From the NCBI GenBank assembly GCA_009746045.1, contig RPFO01000175.1, positions 186,001 through 250,000 of the forward strand: a DNA stretch of 64,000 nt, read 5' to 3'. The position numbers were made by a program, and so were the translations under genes. The stretch comes from Mesostigma viride. Lineage: Eukaryota; Streptophyta; Mesostigmatophyceae; Mesostigmatales; Mesostigmataceae. Below, in pieces: positions 1 through 10,894 of the stretch. The notes beneath the pieces were generated by a model. It saw only the letters and a list, made by a program, of their open reading frames with translations, had not been told where the DNA came from and did no database searches. How positions within the stretch are numbered: position 1 is the first letter of the stretch; the number at the start of each line of letters is the position of its first letter.

Positions 1-277
1 AGAATGCCCTAGTACAGCTCCCAAGGTTGTTGCATCTATGAGTGCTGATAAGAGTTACGTTACGATGATGACAATAACAGTAATGATAATAATAGCAATA
101 TAGTTGGCAGTTCATCTGTCCATGATGGCCAGGCTCACAATAATGATGTCCAATCAGCAGCGTGTCAAGACGGTGTCGTGGTGGTCGTCTCACTCAGTCG
201 GCGTGGAAAAAAGGCGCAAATGCTGGTTACAGCACACCATGACAACCAATTTACTACCATTACATCTATTATATCTT

Positions 278-418
278 TCATTCTGCACCCAGCTGGGTGC
301 ATCTGAACACAGCTCTCAGGGCAGCGGTGGGGCCAGCCAACGAGCACATGTCGTTGAAGCGCTTGGCGATGCCCTCCACGAAGCTGTCTCCCTCTGCGCA
401 CATGAAGGTGTGGCCGCG
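278..418 (-). CDS. Possible 3'-terminal coding fragment, unrecognised
   Basis: An open stretch of about 46 codons on the minus strand ends in TGA at 278-280. It reads as ordinary protein, with mixed hydrophobic and charged residues around a GDSFVEGIAKRF motif and Cys residues near both ends. An in-frame TAA sits just upstream (419-421) with no clear AG acceptor, so it may start at an internal Met or be a truncated exon. I do not recognise the family. It lies on the same strand as the exon-like segments at 1,390-1,641 and 2,853-3,176 and could belong to the same gene, but no intermediate exons were joined. Low confidence. Confidence 0.3.
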   Translation of the reverse strand, partial: RGHTFMCAEGDSFVEGIAKRFNDMCSLAGPTAALRAVFRCTQLGAE

Positions 419-1178
419 TTAGTACATCATGCAATGTGTGGCAGCATGATTATAATCCATAACAGGCAGCATTCATGTTAATGGCAGTAGCAGCTGCAGG
501 TAGACAAGGCCAAGCATGTGCCTCCAGCCACAGGATTTGTCACAGCAGCAGCATCAGATGCCACAAATCGCGGTCCCGAATGGTACGCACTTACAACTGA
601 CGCTCGTTAAGGCAGTGCCACTGGTGCAACCCTGCTCCTTTATGCATGCAATAATTTGACTTGCGGTTGTCAACAGCTGTCCTGGTTGGCCAATCCAGCA
701 TATGGCCAGACATTGTGTCGATTCTGGGTAGTTTCTTTGACCAGCTCACCCACCCTTTCTTGCTGATTTAGTTAGTACATGCAACAGGTCCTGAATTGCT
801 TTCGTGTTCGACTCCATCTTACCGTTCGCTCATAGTGACCCAGTCCGCTCAATTGTTTGTATAATAAACAGTTTTTCCTGGGAGTGAGCGGGTGCAGTGA
901 AACGTAAGAAAAGTGATCAAAGCATGCGATGCACAGACAAGACAGCCCATGGCCTATGCGAGGATTATGCAGCCATGTACTAATACTACTATGAGGAATA
1001 CACGCCCAAATCACCATCTACATAGGAACTAGGAAGGACATTTATTTGGTATTGAGCGCTGTATGCCGGTAACAAATACACAGACAGCATACTGCAGGCC
1101 AAACATGATTGGGCTGCACAAGCTAAACTATATAGCATAGGACTTTGGTAAACCACGGCTGACAGTCTATAATGATAA

Positions 1179-1382
1179 AGCCTATCCACGAGAAGAGCCC
1201 ATCCACGAGAAGAGCCCATCCATGAGAAAAGCCTATCCATGAGAAAAGCCTATCCACGAGAAGAGCCTATCCATGAGCAAAGCCCATCCATGTGAAAAGC
1301 CTATCTATGAGAAGAGCCTATCCATGAGCAAAGCCCATCCATGAGCAAAGCCCATCCATGAGCAAAGCCCATCCATGAGAAA
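1179..1382. repeat. 17-bp minisatellite, 12 units
   Basis: Twelve consecutive 17-bp units vary around AGCCYATCCATGAGAAA, with changes mainly at positions 5, 11 and 14-17. The period is not a multiple of three, so the reading frame changes in each unit. It begins just past the donor site of the exon candidate at 1,390-1,641 (minus strand), so it would lie in that gene's intron. Confidence 0.9.
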
Positions 1383-1389
1383 AGCCTAC

Positions 1390-1641
1390 CAGGGAGACCG
1401 GACATGCGTGGGGCGAGGTCGAATTTCTGGGAGACGCTTCCATCGGGACCCAGCGACAGCTTCCAGGTGAAATAAAGCTGGCACCTGCGACCGCGAGCCG
1501 CAGGCAGGACAATCCGCAGAAGAAATGTCGGCACTAACAAGCTTCGGGGACTATCCATGTAAGGGTACGGCGGGGCCAGAGAGCGCCATAGCGCTTTGGG
1601 GGAGCCAGCGAGGAATGTTGGCATGACGCAGGCAGCCAGAT
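1390..1641 (-). CDS. Internal exon candidate, unrecognised protein
   Basis: On the minus strand an acceptor-like TCCGCAG precedes an 84-codon open stretch that ends at a GTAGGC donor. The product is rich in Pro and Leu in its first half and has a strand-like C-terminal half (motifs CQLYFTWKLSLGPDG and SQKFDLAPRMSG) that looks like real protein. The following intron would hold the 17-bp minisatellite. No family is recognised. It may be an exon of the same minus-strand gene as 2,853-3,176. The boundaries are inferred from splice consensus only. Confidence 0.4.
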
Positions 1642-2097
1642 CTGCGGACATAACCTGAGGCTTACCCGCTGCTGCCACTGAGCATCCAACCCCCCACTCC
1701 CCGCCCGATCTCCTCATCTTCTGAGGACATGGACGCTCCCAAACCCCAAAGACTGACCCCTAATACGAATGCCAATCCTAGAAAGTAGTAGAACTCAAAA
1801 GAGGCGACAGGGTTTAGTTCCCTACCCCAGATGCACATACGACGGTGACAGTGAGCTGCCATGTCATATGCAGTAAATGCTATTGTATGAATAGGAAACG
1901 CCACCGCATGAAATAGTGATGACGTGGAAGGAATGCAACAGCGACACAGTATACCCCTAAGCTTTACAAAGCAGCAACATAAAGACTGCAACGAGGCACG
2001 CTGGCAGGGCCTGCAGCCCCCGCTGGCATATGATTAGGAATTACAAACAGGTCATGCAATACTTAAGCAGGAAACTTGAGGTTTGGCTCAAGCCTAG

Positions 2098-2190
2098 CGC
2101 ACAACTGCCCCTGAAACATTGCGCACTGACCGCCCCTGAACCATTTGCACACCGCTGCCCCTGAAACATTGCGCACGAAAAACTGCCCCT
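2098..2190. repeat. Short imperfect tandem repeat
   Basis: Four imperfect copies of a unit containing CCCCTGAAMCATTGCGCA, spaced 25-40 bp apart. No coding meaning is evident. The rest of 1,660-2,850 shows nothing I can support as a gene. Confidence 0.6.
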
Positions 2191-2852
2191 GAAATCCTCG
2201 CTCCCAATGCGCGTCGTGATCAAAAGCTAGCATCACCAATACAAGCCAGCGTCCAGAAGAAAAGCTAGCGCCACGAATAAGAGAGCCGGCAATTGCAACA
2301 AGCACCGGCATTCTTGGGTGGCGACATACTGGCATTCTCCTGTGGCATTGTGAGATGTACTGCCGTAAGATCAAAATACAAAAAGCGTGATTACCACTTG
2401 GAACAGCAGCTCAGTGTGGCCCAAAACAAGAGAGATACTAGAACTGAGTAAACTGACACAAACAAAAGAATAACGGGAAGACATCGGGGATACGAACATA
2501 CATTCTTATTTTGTTAAAGCAAACAAGATTCTCTAGTATTCTATAGCACAAGGGCCCGGCAGGCATATGAGGCAGGTACAAATACGAATATGGCCTCACC
2601 ATACCGCCTCCACACAGCAGCAACGAAACTCGGTGAGAATTGCCTTTTAAAAAACTACCGACACCAATGCCTTGCCAATTCCGCCCATTCCACAAACAAC
2701 CAACGACACACAACACACCATTGAACGCGGTAAGTATGCTTGCGAGTTGCGCGAGCCTGCTATCGCTTTCCAGTCCCCTCCTTTCTCCTCATCGTCTCTC
2801 CCTCCCCCCCCCGCCCCAGCAAAGAGCAACAGCACACACACAGCATTCCTAC

Positions 2853-3176
2853 CTGCCGGCGGGCGGCGAGATGATCAGTGTGTCAGAATAACCGCACAGC
2901 TGGTTCGGGTGGGTCCCTGCCCCGAACGGGACCAGCACCCAAGGGTGCCGACCCCCTCTCAACGCTGCGTGTTCGGTGGGGGAATCGCCTGCCCTTCGAG
3001 GCCGTTTCCGGGGCCCGTCGGGTGCCGGCTGGGCAGGCAGAGTGCCTCTGTGGGGAGCGTCTCGTCTCGACGCGGCTGCGATTAGCGAACGGAACAGGCT
3101 GGTCCGCTCGTGTGCCAGCTCAGCAAATCGCACAAAGCCTTTAAAAAAGGTGCGCAGGGAGCCGTCCGCTTCCACG
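2853..3176 (-). CDS. Internal exon candidate, unrecognised protein
   Basis: A 108-codon open stretch on the minus strand lies between an acceptor (CACCTGCCAG) and a donor (GTAGGA). The middle is basic and proline-rich, and the C-terminal part (motifs WVLVPFGAGTHPNQLCG and YSDTLIISPPAG) looks like conserved protein. The length is an exact multiple of three. I do not recognise the family. Neighbouring exons are not resolved upstream. Downstream on the same strand the next convincing exon is at 1,390-1,641. Confidence 0.4.
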
Positions 3177-3484
3177 CTGGCAGGTGAAGATGGCGGGCAG
3201 TGCAAATAACGAAGGCCGGTGCCAAGGTAGAAAAAGGGGGCACTGTAAAGGTAAATAAAAGAAGGGGCACCGGTAAGGTGGAAGAGGAATGCACAGAGCA
3301 CAAAACTGAGCCGTGCGACTGCATCATACCATGCTTTGAGGGGTCCGTTGGGAGGCTGAAGATAGGTTTCTGTAGGGTGAAAATTCCACTACAATTCCAC
3401 TAAATCTAGATAAAAAATTGATATAACATGATGATATGACCGCTGTCAAAAAGGGCGAAAATTCCATTATAGTAGTACTAGTTT

Positions 3485-3593
3485 TATACAGCGGCACTAT
3501 TTATAAACAGTGGTACTAGTAATATACAGTGGTACTAGTAATATACAGTGGTACAAGTAATATACAGTGGTACTAGTTATATACAGTGGTACT
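3485..3593. repeat. 19-bp A/T-rich tandem repeat
   Basis: About six copies of a 19-bp unit close to TATACAGTGGTACTAGTAA, the first ones diverged. No coding potential. The surrounding 3,330-3,860 shows no gene. Confidence 0.85.
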
Positions 3594-3859
3594 TATTCAA
3601 AAACATGCCAAGAAAGGTAGCTATGAGTTGAGGTAGCGGTGATTCTCCATACAAGCACGCAGCCCCATGGCACCCAACTAGCCATCTATCTTCTTCTAAC
3701 CTAACGCAGCATTTGAGTTATTTTATATAAGGATACCGACTTTTCCATCACGCAGTCTGTACTGGTCAAGTGCATGAGGCCTCTAATGGGATCGATGTAA
3801 TAGACGCTTGTACTCCACCCTTCAGGATACTAACCAAGAGCTCCCGTCAGACACCTCAC

Positions 3860-4040
3860 CAAGCCCCGCCCCTCATGTCCCCCCTCAACAGTCCCCATAC
3901 CCTACCCTCACACACACCCCGCCCCATCCCCAGCCCAGCCCCCCCCCCCCCAGCCCCCCCCCCCCCCCAGAACGTCCCCCCTCAACCCACCCACCGATTG
4001 CCACCGGCAACCCCAATCTCCCCTCACCCAGCCAGCCCCT
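3860..4040. repeat. C-rich low-complexity tract
   Basis: Runs of 8-11 C alternate with CCCCA-like blocks on the plus strand. Open frames here translate into proline repeats in two frames and are an effect of base composition, not genes. Confidence 0.8.
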
Positions 4041-4226
4041 CTCCGGCTTGGCAAGGCGCCCCCCTATCGCTGGCTTGAGATAAAGTTGCCCCTATACCTG
4101 AACTAAATGTTGCCCACGGGCGCACAACACCACAAATGGGGCAAGGCGGACCCCTATCGTCGGCTTGCTGCGATAGTGTTGACCCCGATGATTGTTCCTA
4201 TGGTTGCCGTAGTCTTGCCCACAGGC

Positions 4227-6964
4227 TCACCACGCCAGAAACGGGGCCAGCTCCGGCGGCACAAACGGGGGGATCCACACGCGCAGGTTCTCCACCCGTA
4301 GCACGCGCTCGTGGAAGTCAAAGGTAGCGACGAAGCGCAGGCCGTGGGAGCCGCCCTTGATGGCGTAGCGGCGCCTCCGCCACGGCTCGTCTGCGCCGGC
4401 GTCGGTCTCTCGCACTGAACGAGCAGGTCCGCGGGGCGAGGGGTGGGGTCCGGGTTGCGGGCGGAGAGAGTAGAAAGGGGGGTTTGTTCATTAATTGGTG
4501 GGCAGGTGGGGGGAGGGAGGGGGGCAGGGAGGGAGAGAGGGAGGGAGGGAGGGAGGAGGGAGGGAGGGGAGGGAGGGAGGGAGGGAGGGAGGGAGGGAGG
4601 GAGGGAGGAGGAGGGAGGGAGGAGGGAGGGAGGGAGGGAGGGAGGGGGGGGGAGGAGGGAGGGAGGGAGGGAGGGAGGAGGGAGGGAGGGAGGGAGGGAG
4701 GGAGGAGGGAGGAGGAGGGAGGAGGGAGGGAGGGAGGAGGGAGGGAGGGAGGAGGGAGGGAGAGGGAGGGGGGAGGGAGGGAGGGAGGGAGGAGGGAGGG
4801 AGGGAGGGAGGGAGGGAGGGAGGGAGGGAGGGAGGAGGGAGGGAGGGAGGGAGGGAGGGAGGAGGGAGGGAGGGAGGGAGGGAGGGAGGGAGGGAGGGAG
4901 GGAGGGAGGGAGGGAGGGAGGGAGGGAGGGAGGAAGCCCGTGCGTGTAGGTGTGTGGGGCGCAACTGCATTCCTGAGCGGACGGCAACTAACTACAGTCA
5001 TTACCGCGCTAAGTTGCGATCGACGCCTAAAATCCGGCGTCGCAACTTAACGCGGTAACGCAACTTAACGGTAGAATAAGGCTAGCATCCCACCCCCACC
5101 TCCTCTCACGGACTTCTATACGGCATTCGACAGCTCTCGTCAAGCCCGATCCAGCTGCAGCATGATCGAAGCCACCCAAAGTCCATTTTCCTGTTTTTCC
5201 ATACCAGGTATCTTTTCATGATTTTTGTGACTTGTGAGAAAGGCGGGCCGGCTGCCGCAATACAGGCGCCGCCCGCCGGGTGCAGCCAGCCAGCCGCCAC
5301 ACAGTGCGTCCGTCAGTGAGTGCCTGTCAGTTTTACTGATACCACAAGTGTGCCGTCATGTGCGCCCTGCATGCTGCTGATGTACCGCAGTCCGCAGGCT
5401 GCAAATAAGTAATTGGAATTGCAAGGGTGCATTCGCGCATTTCAGGCGGGGACATCCGCCTGCGCGCCACGGGAGCTTGCGTATTTTGCCGCCTAAAGCC
5501 ACATAGCGGGTCCGGACTGAGCAAACAGTGGCCTCCTGCGCGGCCAAAAATGGCCTGACACCACGCTGACACCGTAAATCGAGTCATTACCGGGTTAAGT
5601 TGCGATGGCACCGATGCTTATGTTGCGGTCGCCGCCCAAACTTCGGCGTCGCAACTTAACGCGGTAACGCAACCTTAAGAAACGCAACTTAACGCGGTAA
5701 TGACTGTACTACCGCTCCTAACGAGTAACACTAGTAGTAAGTAACAATGCGAAGGCATCGCGACATCACTGGCTTATGCGCCCCATTGAACACGCCAGAC
5801 AGGTTTTCATGCACTTCAAGGAAGCCAGATGCACCCAACCCAACCCTTCAGCCAAGGGGAGAGGCGTATGCACGGTTGCGAGCTAGTTTGTGATTAGTGG
5901 CGACCGGGCCTACCGGAATGCCAAGCCTGCAGGATTTGCATCGGGAACCAAACAAAGGCAACGCGTCGTTGGTGGACCATGCGCAATCACACCGATGCCT
6001 ACACAAGCTAATATACAACAGTGGTATTGGAATAATATAATAGTATTGGAATAAAATAGTCATGGAATAATATAGTATTGGAATAATACAGTAGTATTGG
6101 ATAAAAATATTGGATTAATATATTGGATTGCGCCCAGTACCCACAATCTCATGGGTCCCGGCATGTCAAACACAGGCAGGGGGGCGCCTTGCAATGCCGC
6201 ACATGACGATAACGGCCGAGACCTAGGCTTAACTGGACATGAACGCAGCATCCGGAAGCCTCCCTGTAGGGACCTGCAGGATCGTGTAACATGGTTGCCC
6301 ATGCTCACACCCATGCATGGGCGATGGGGGGAGGAGCGCCTAGTCAGCCATCCTGGAACAGCGAGGCTAGAACTTGGGAAAGCGACCCCTTGGCTATGCC
6401 AAGTCATGCTAGCAACCTCACCACAGCAAGGCTTGATGGCTATGCCAAGTCATGCTTGCAACCGCCCACCAGCAAGGCTCGGTGCCAAGTCATGCTTGCA
6501 ACTGCGCCGCAGCCCACTAAAGCTGGCATACCACGTTGATTCAAAGCTTCCCCGTTGGCGTCCCCAAGTTTTGTCATTCCAAGTGACGCATGATGGTGTT
6601 TCTTTTACGCAGGGCGGTCAGGAAGAAAGCGTACAGGCTTGCGTCGTACTTAACCCCATGTAATGCTGTTATCATCGCCTTCCTCAATTAGAAGCATCAA
6701 TCCATCATGACCACCGTGCCATGCACCGTGACCTCCCCGTCGAGGCCGGGCGTTGCTTCCTGATATCCATCTAAATTTAACCTTCCCTTGTCCTCAATTG
6801 ATCAGGCACACTAACCTACCCCTTGCCTGGTGGCAGGTCACCACGGCTGTGCTGGCACACTCACCAGATTGGCCCTCCTGGCTGACGCGTTCGTCAGGGG
6901 ACAGCGCCACGCAGGTGGCTTCCTCAATGTCCAACCCAGTGAATGCCCGCAGGGCCCCCAACAC
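4227..6964 (-). CDS. Partial host-like gene, two exons joined in phase, unrecognised
   Basis: Exon a (6,964-6,865) follows a GGCCAG acceptor and ends at a GTGAGT donor. It encodes a stretch containing GALRAFTGLDIEEATCVALS. Exon b (4,414-4,227) follows a TTCAG acceptor and ends in TGA; it contains motifs GGSHGLRFVATFDFHERVL and VWIPPFVPPELAPF. Exon a ends with one base of a codon and exon b begins with the other two, so the join keeps frame. The 2.45-kb intron holds the fold-back element at 4,995-5,706 and the start of a (GGGA)n array. Upstream exons are not identified; a (TG)n tract lies at about 6,985-7,010. The family is not recognised; the reading looks like ordinary conserved protein rather than a transposon. 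Confidence 0.45.
4507..4933. repeat. (GGGA)n microsatellite
   Basis: About 430 bp of GGGA tetranucleotide, with interspersed GGA trimers that shift phase. It is open in several frames on both strands (SLPP or EGGR repeats); none of these is a gene. The G-rich plus strand could form quadruplexes. Confidence 0.97.
4995..5706. mobile_element. Fold-back DNA transposon (MITE-like) with TA duplication
   Basis: The ends read CAGTCATTACCGCG... and its reverse complement, flanked on both sides by TA (4,993-4,994 and 5,707-5,708). Each end is also a hairpin: the arm TTACCGCGYTAAGTTGCG is followed within about 30 bp by its own reverse complement (left 4,995-5,068, right about 5,583-5,706). The 0.5-kb centre (5,069-5,580) has no transposase. 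CAGT-type ends with TA duplication are typical of Tc1/mariner-related elements, so I infer a non-autonomous relative. It sits in the intron of the gene at 4,227-6,964. Confidence 0.7.
6018..6128. repeat. AT-rich tandem repeat
   Basis: Six to eight degenerate copies of a 14-20 bp unit containing AGTATTGGAATAAT. No coding potential; intronic to the gene at 4,227-6,964. Confidence 0.7.
6393..6512. repeat. Imperfect tandem repeat, about 45 bp, 3 copies
   Basis: Three copies share GCCAAGTCATGCTTGCAAC followed by a C/A-rich stretch and CAGCAAGGCT. No gene; intronic to the gene at 4,227-6,964. Confidence 0.7.
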
Positions 6965-7409
6965 CTGGCCAAAGGAATGAAAATTGTGTGTGTGTGTGTG
7001 TGTAGGCGTGTGTGTACAAATGAGTGGGTGGAGGGTAGCTGGATGGATAGTGGATACAGGTTTGGTGGGGCACAAGATTCAATGCCTCTTTGAATCAACC
7101 TGCAATTTCTGGCAAGGAATGCTGGACAGCAGCTTGGCCAGAGTCGAATTTGACAGCCCCATAGCCCCCTACCAACGTACCCCCCCCCCCCTTAATGCAC
7201 TGCTGCAAGCTACCTAAAGTCTCCAAATTAAATAACAAGCTCGTGCTCGCAAGGCAGTGCGGGACAATGCATCGCCGTCTCACAGACACAATCGTGCTGT
7301 TTTCACATGTCACGCAGCGAGTCACATTCCCAGTAATTCCATTATCATTCGAGCCTAGGCAGGCAACTTTGAAAAAGGACCGTCCACAGCAGCCCCTGGA
7401 CAACCTCCG

Positions 7410-8002
7410 TCACTGGGAGAAAGCGCTTTTCGTCCGTGGCCCTCTCTGACCGTACTCAGTACCAGTGAGATTCGCGTGGAATATCCTTGATAGAACAGAA
7501 TGCGTCTGCTCGTCCTTACAAACCTCTCTATCGTAGCTTTCACGTCGCTTGGTGTCTTGAAACAAGAAGTCTCCTGCTGTCGCCAGCTGTGCAAGCTCTT
7601 TCCGGAAACTGACTTCGCTAAGTCGGAGCAATATGTCATCACTGCGAGGACAGCAACGTGGAACACATTGCAACAAGCGACAGTTAATGCGTAATCTACT
7701 TATACGCCTACATTGGAATTGCTCTGATAGTATCTCGATTGCTTTTCAACAGGCTGACGAAATCACGACACCACAGCTTACCAACTTATGAGGTTGGCTG
7801 TTTCTCGATTTTCTAACTCATCGTCCTCGTTCCTCAAAATATCAATTTCGTGCGACAGCTGTGTAATTTCTTTCTCTAAATCCTCGCAGGACGCCATTCC
7901 TTCATGAACATATGCCTGCCTGTAATTTATCCTTCTAAGACCAAAATTTATTTGACTGTTCTCATTCGATTTGCGGACCAGGCTTTGTTCACCGTTCCGC
8001 AT
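7410..8002 (-). CDS. Two-exon gene for a 150-residue charged coiled-coil-like protein, unrecognised
   Basis: Exon 1 runs 8,002-7,782 from ATG; exon 2 runs 7,641-7,410 and ends in TGA. The 140-bp intron has GTAAGC and CTCGCAG ends, and the split codon (TG|T) keeps frame. Residues about 36-70 are heptad-like (DLEKEITQLSHEIDILRNED), which predicts a short coiled coil. The second half is basic and polar (SEVSFRKELAQLAT, then FQDTKRRESYDREVCKDE). No signal peptide or membrane segment is seen. Codon use is less GC-biased than in the retrotransposon genes, and there is no low-complexity sequence, which argues for a real host gene. I cannot name the family; structural, ciliary or spindle coiled-coil proteins are possible but unproven. 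An upstream exon cannot be excluded. Confidence 0.6.
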
Positions 8003-9008
8003 TCCAATTCTCCGCCATCGCCACAGCGCAAGTTACGCTGTGGCGCGTAAAATGCGTAAATTAATTTTACTGCCTCAAGTCTCGACACTACGAAAATGCC
8101 ACGTGTCAGCTCCCGATGGCAGGCTCGTCAGTCAGTCATGCTCATTTTCTACAGTAAGACTCTTTTGCACAGCCCCCCGCCTCGGCAACAAATCGCAGAA
8201 GCCGGGGGCCGGGGACAGCCGCTTGGCAACGGTTCCCGGCGCTTGGCAACGTAAGATACACGTGTCGGGACCCAAGGGCCCCTGGAAAGTCGGATTTTGT
8301 GTCAGAAAGTCTTCTTGAGGGTCAGCTTGCCTCGCGCCCGGCGCCACAATTTTTGGGTGTCAGCCGTCAGAAGTTATCAACCTCATTCAATCTAGTTACA
8401 AGAAGGTGCACTAATGAACTCACTGACTACTGAACTTCTAGCGCCGAAGTAATACTTGTCACCCGCTACGAACTACCGACCTACAAGCACCGTTTCCCAG
8501 CCGGCCCCGGCAACTCAGTCAGTATTGATTGCCCGGCCTGCTGGCGCTGGTCACATAATGCTCCCTTCTAAACATATCACCGGCCTACCACATCATTAAA
8601 CACATTGGGTAACCAGCTGGTCACTACGCCGTGGTCAGTTTCCCTTTACCTATCGATATTCCCATTGGTGAATAAAAATACCCATTTACCCGGAATATGG
8701 CCTGCTGGCGCGCCGGCCCTGCCCCGGCAACTTTCCGCCGGGCACCACGACGCCCCAAGGATCCCCGGCGGGGCCGGCACTAAAATGAGCACTGTCAGTG
8801 AGTCAGTCAGCCAGCAAGTTTATTACCACACCGGTCGCCGGTTACCCGATGTATGAGAGTTGGGCAGGGGCCCCGCCAACAACAACAACAGTTGGCGGCA
8901 TGGGACCCAACAACAACAATTACAACGCGACAGAGTTATACCTAGTGACGGTCTGAGTTATGTCGACGAGCGGCATCGGCCATCCTGGCCTTACAATACA
9001 TAAGTACT
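8003..9008. other. No gene seen
   Basis: Intergenic sequence with short CAACAA-rich stretches at about 8,875-8,925 and a duplicated GGCGCTTGGCAACG-like phrase near 8,220-8,250. Nothing I can support as coding. Confidence 0.5.
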
Positions 9009-9713
9009 TGTATACCCCTGACGACCCCGCCAACTACCGAGGAGTCTGCATCCAGAGCGCCGCATTCAAGTTGTTCATGCGCATGATCCTCAACCGCCTT
9101 AGTCTGCTCTCGACTGTCACCTAGGGGAAAGTCAAATGGGCTTTCGTCCTGGGCGCAACACCGTCATGGCCATCTTCGTCGCGCGTCGCCTCTTCGAGGC
9201 AATCGCTCTCCTGCAACCTGGTGAGTTTCCCGCCATCCTGATCTTCGTCGACTTCATCAAGGCTTTTGATTCTGTCCTCTGGGACGCTCTATGGGCTGTA
9301 CTTGCTCGCGCTCGCGTCCCCATTCCCCTGATTACCGTCATCCGCACGCTGTATGAGGGATCGACCACTTCGGTGCGCAGTCAACACGGCATTACCCCGC
9401 CATGCCCACTGCAGACCGGCGTCTGGCAGGGTCGCGTCCTGTCGCCGTACCTGTTTATTATTGTAGTGGATTATGTTATGCGCCAAGCACGTGCTCGCTT
9501 TGCTGGCGTTGCAGGCCGTGCCCCTGGCCTAGCGATCACGAACGAGCTTGGAGAAGGGGGGCCGACTAACAATTAAGCAGAATTTACTAGCTGACCTCAT
9601 TTATGCCGACGACATCACGCTCATCCAGAAGCCGGAGTCTGCCCAACTTTGGCTGGACTGCCTGGCGCTCGAGGCTCGGGCGGTTGGTCTAGAAATCAGC
9701 CCCAAAACGGAGG
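9009..9713 (+). pseudogene. LINE-A reverse transcriptase, piece 1 (interrupted)
   Basis: Non-LTR reverse transcriptase fragment. Recognisable blocks in order: NYRGVCIQSA, a shifted segment around an in-frame TAG near 9,122, GFRPGRNTV, FVDFIKAFDSVLW (first catalytic Asp), PLQTGVWQGRVLSPYLF and, after another shift near 9,570, LIYADDITL with the catalytic Asp pair. The order and wording match the LINE at 56,107-59,504. It stops at KTE in the middle of the protein where the gypsy LTR begins at 9,714. The reading resumes at 47,960, with the GGAGG target duplicated on both sides. Confidence 0.9.
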
Positions 9714-10431
9714 TGTAACATGCCAAACCCATCGGCCAGGCACGTTGGGAAAGATCGTTTCTATCTACGGGACCATCGTCCCGGTTTATTGCCTGCCTGA
9801 GAGGGGAAGGGAATCACTATTCTATGGGCTACTTGCTGTCATCACAGCGTAGGCCCAGAGGCATTATAATGATTACCTTCTTGTGTTCTTGCAATTGCAT
9901 GCAGTTGAACAAGATTATGCGTCAGACATGATTGTATTAAAAGGAATAGATTCGGAACTCAGATTGACTGAGGTGGGTGAGTCGGCGCATTGACGATTGA
10001 CGAACGACTGTCTTGTCCATCGTCCTCGCACACCTTCATGCCAAGCAGTGCCACTAGGTCGGCACTGCTGTTCCAACCCTTGTGGCCCGGAACATTCCAT
10101 GCGAATATTCCACGATTAATTTCCGTTACTGTAGTGGGCCGAACTACGGGTCGAACATAGGGCTGATCGACCTCTAACCATGTCTGTGGTAACCATCGTT
10201 ACATTATGCCATCGGACACACATCCATCGATATATATCCCAATGTCACCAATATTACTCTAGATATCAACTGTCGGCACCCTCGTATACACTGAAGCAGA
10301 GGTGTGCCGGAAGGTATGGACTTCAAACCACCTTAGGTATCTATCTCTTTTTGCACGTATCTTTTTATACCATATTTCTTTTGCCATCCTCTCTCGTGCT
10401 CACTAGGTTCGACCCTAGTCGGCACGCTACA
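9714..10431 (-). repeat. Gypsy 3' LTR (718 bp)
   Basis: In element orientation it starts TGTAGCGTGCCG at 10,431 and ends GGCATGTTACA at 9,714. It matches the three pieces of the 5' LTR with scattered substitutions and small indels. It directly follows a purine tract and directly abuts the LINE-A target at GGAGG. Confidence 0.92.
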
Positions 10432-10444
10432 CTCCTCCCCCCCC
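10432..10444 (-). promoter_or_regulatory. Polypurine tract
   Basis: Minus-strand GGGGGGGGAGGAG lies immediately before the TGTAGC start of the 3' LTR, the expected position of the plus-strand primer in LTR elements. Confidence 0.85.
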
Positions 10445-10894
10445 ATCGGGGAAGGGAGCCCACTCCCTTCAAGCGAAGGGTACAAATAGTTTGGCTCATG
10501 TGCTATCCAGACCTTGGCCTCGTTGCTTTCTCCCTAGGCTTCCCTTAGTCACGCATCAAGCCGGGTATCCGCTGGAGCCCACCCTATAGAGTGGTTCGAG
10601 GCGGGCGCGCACGATCGGGGGCACGATCGGACGGCGGGCGCGCACGATCCTAGCCACAGCGATCGAGGGCACGATCCTGGGCACTAGCGATCGGAGGGGG
10701 GTCGCGCTCGAATAGGGACTCTCCCCACGGATAGGCCTGTCCCGGCAGGATTTGTTTCCTTAGGTCGCCCAAGTGTCCAGCTCTAAGACCTTGGTCCCTA
10801 ACTATCTACCGGGCCGAAGAACCCGGGCGGGCGTAAGGCCCTCCTATTCTACCGAGGAATCCCTCGGTCGGGCCTAGAGCCCTAAGATGGAACA
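10445..10894 (-). other. Gypsy 3' untranslated region
   Basis: Non-coding stretch between ORF3 and the polypurine tract. It contains a small cluster of GCACGATC and GCGATCG repeats at about 10,600-10,700. No gene seen. Confidence 0.6.
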
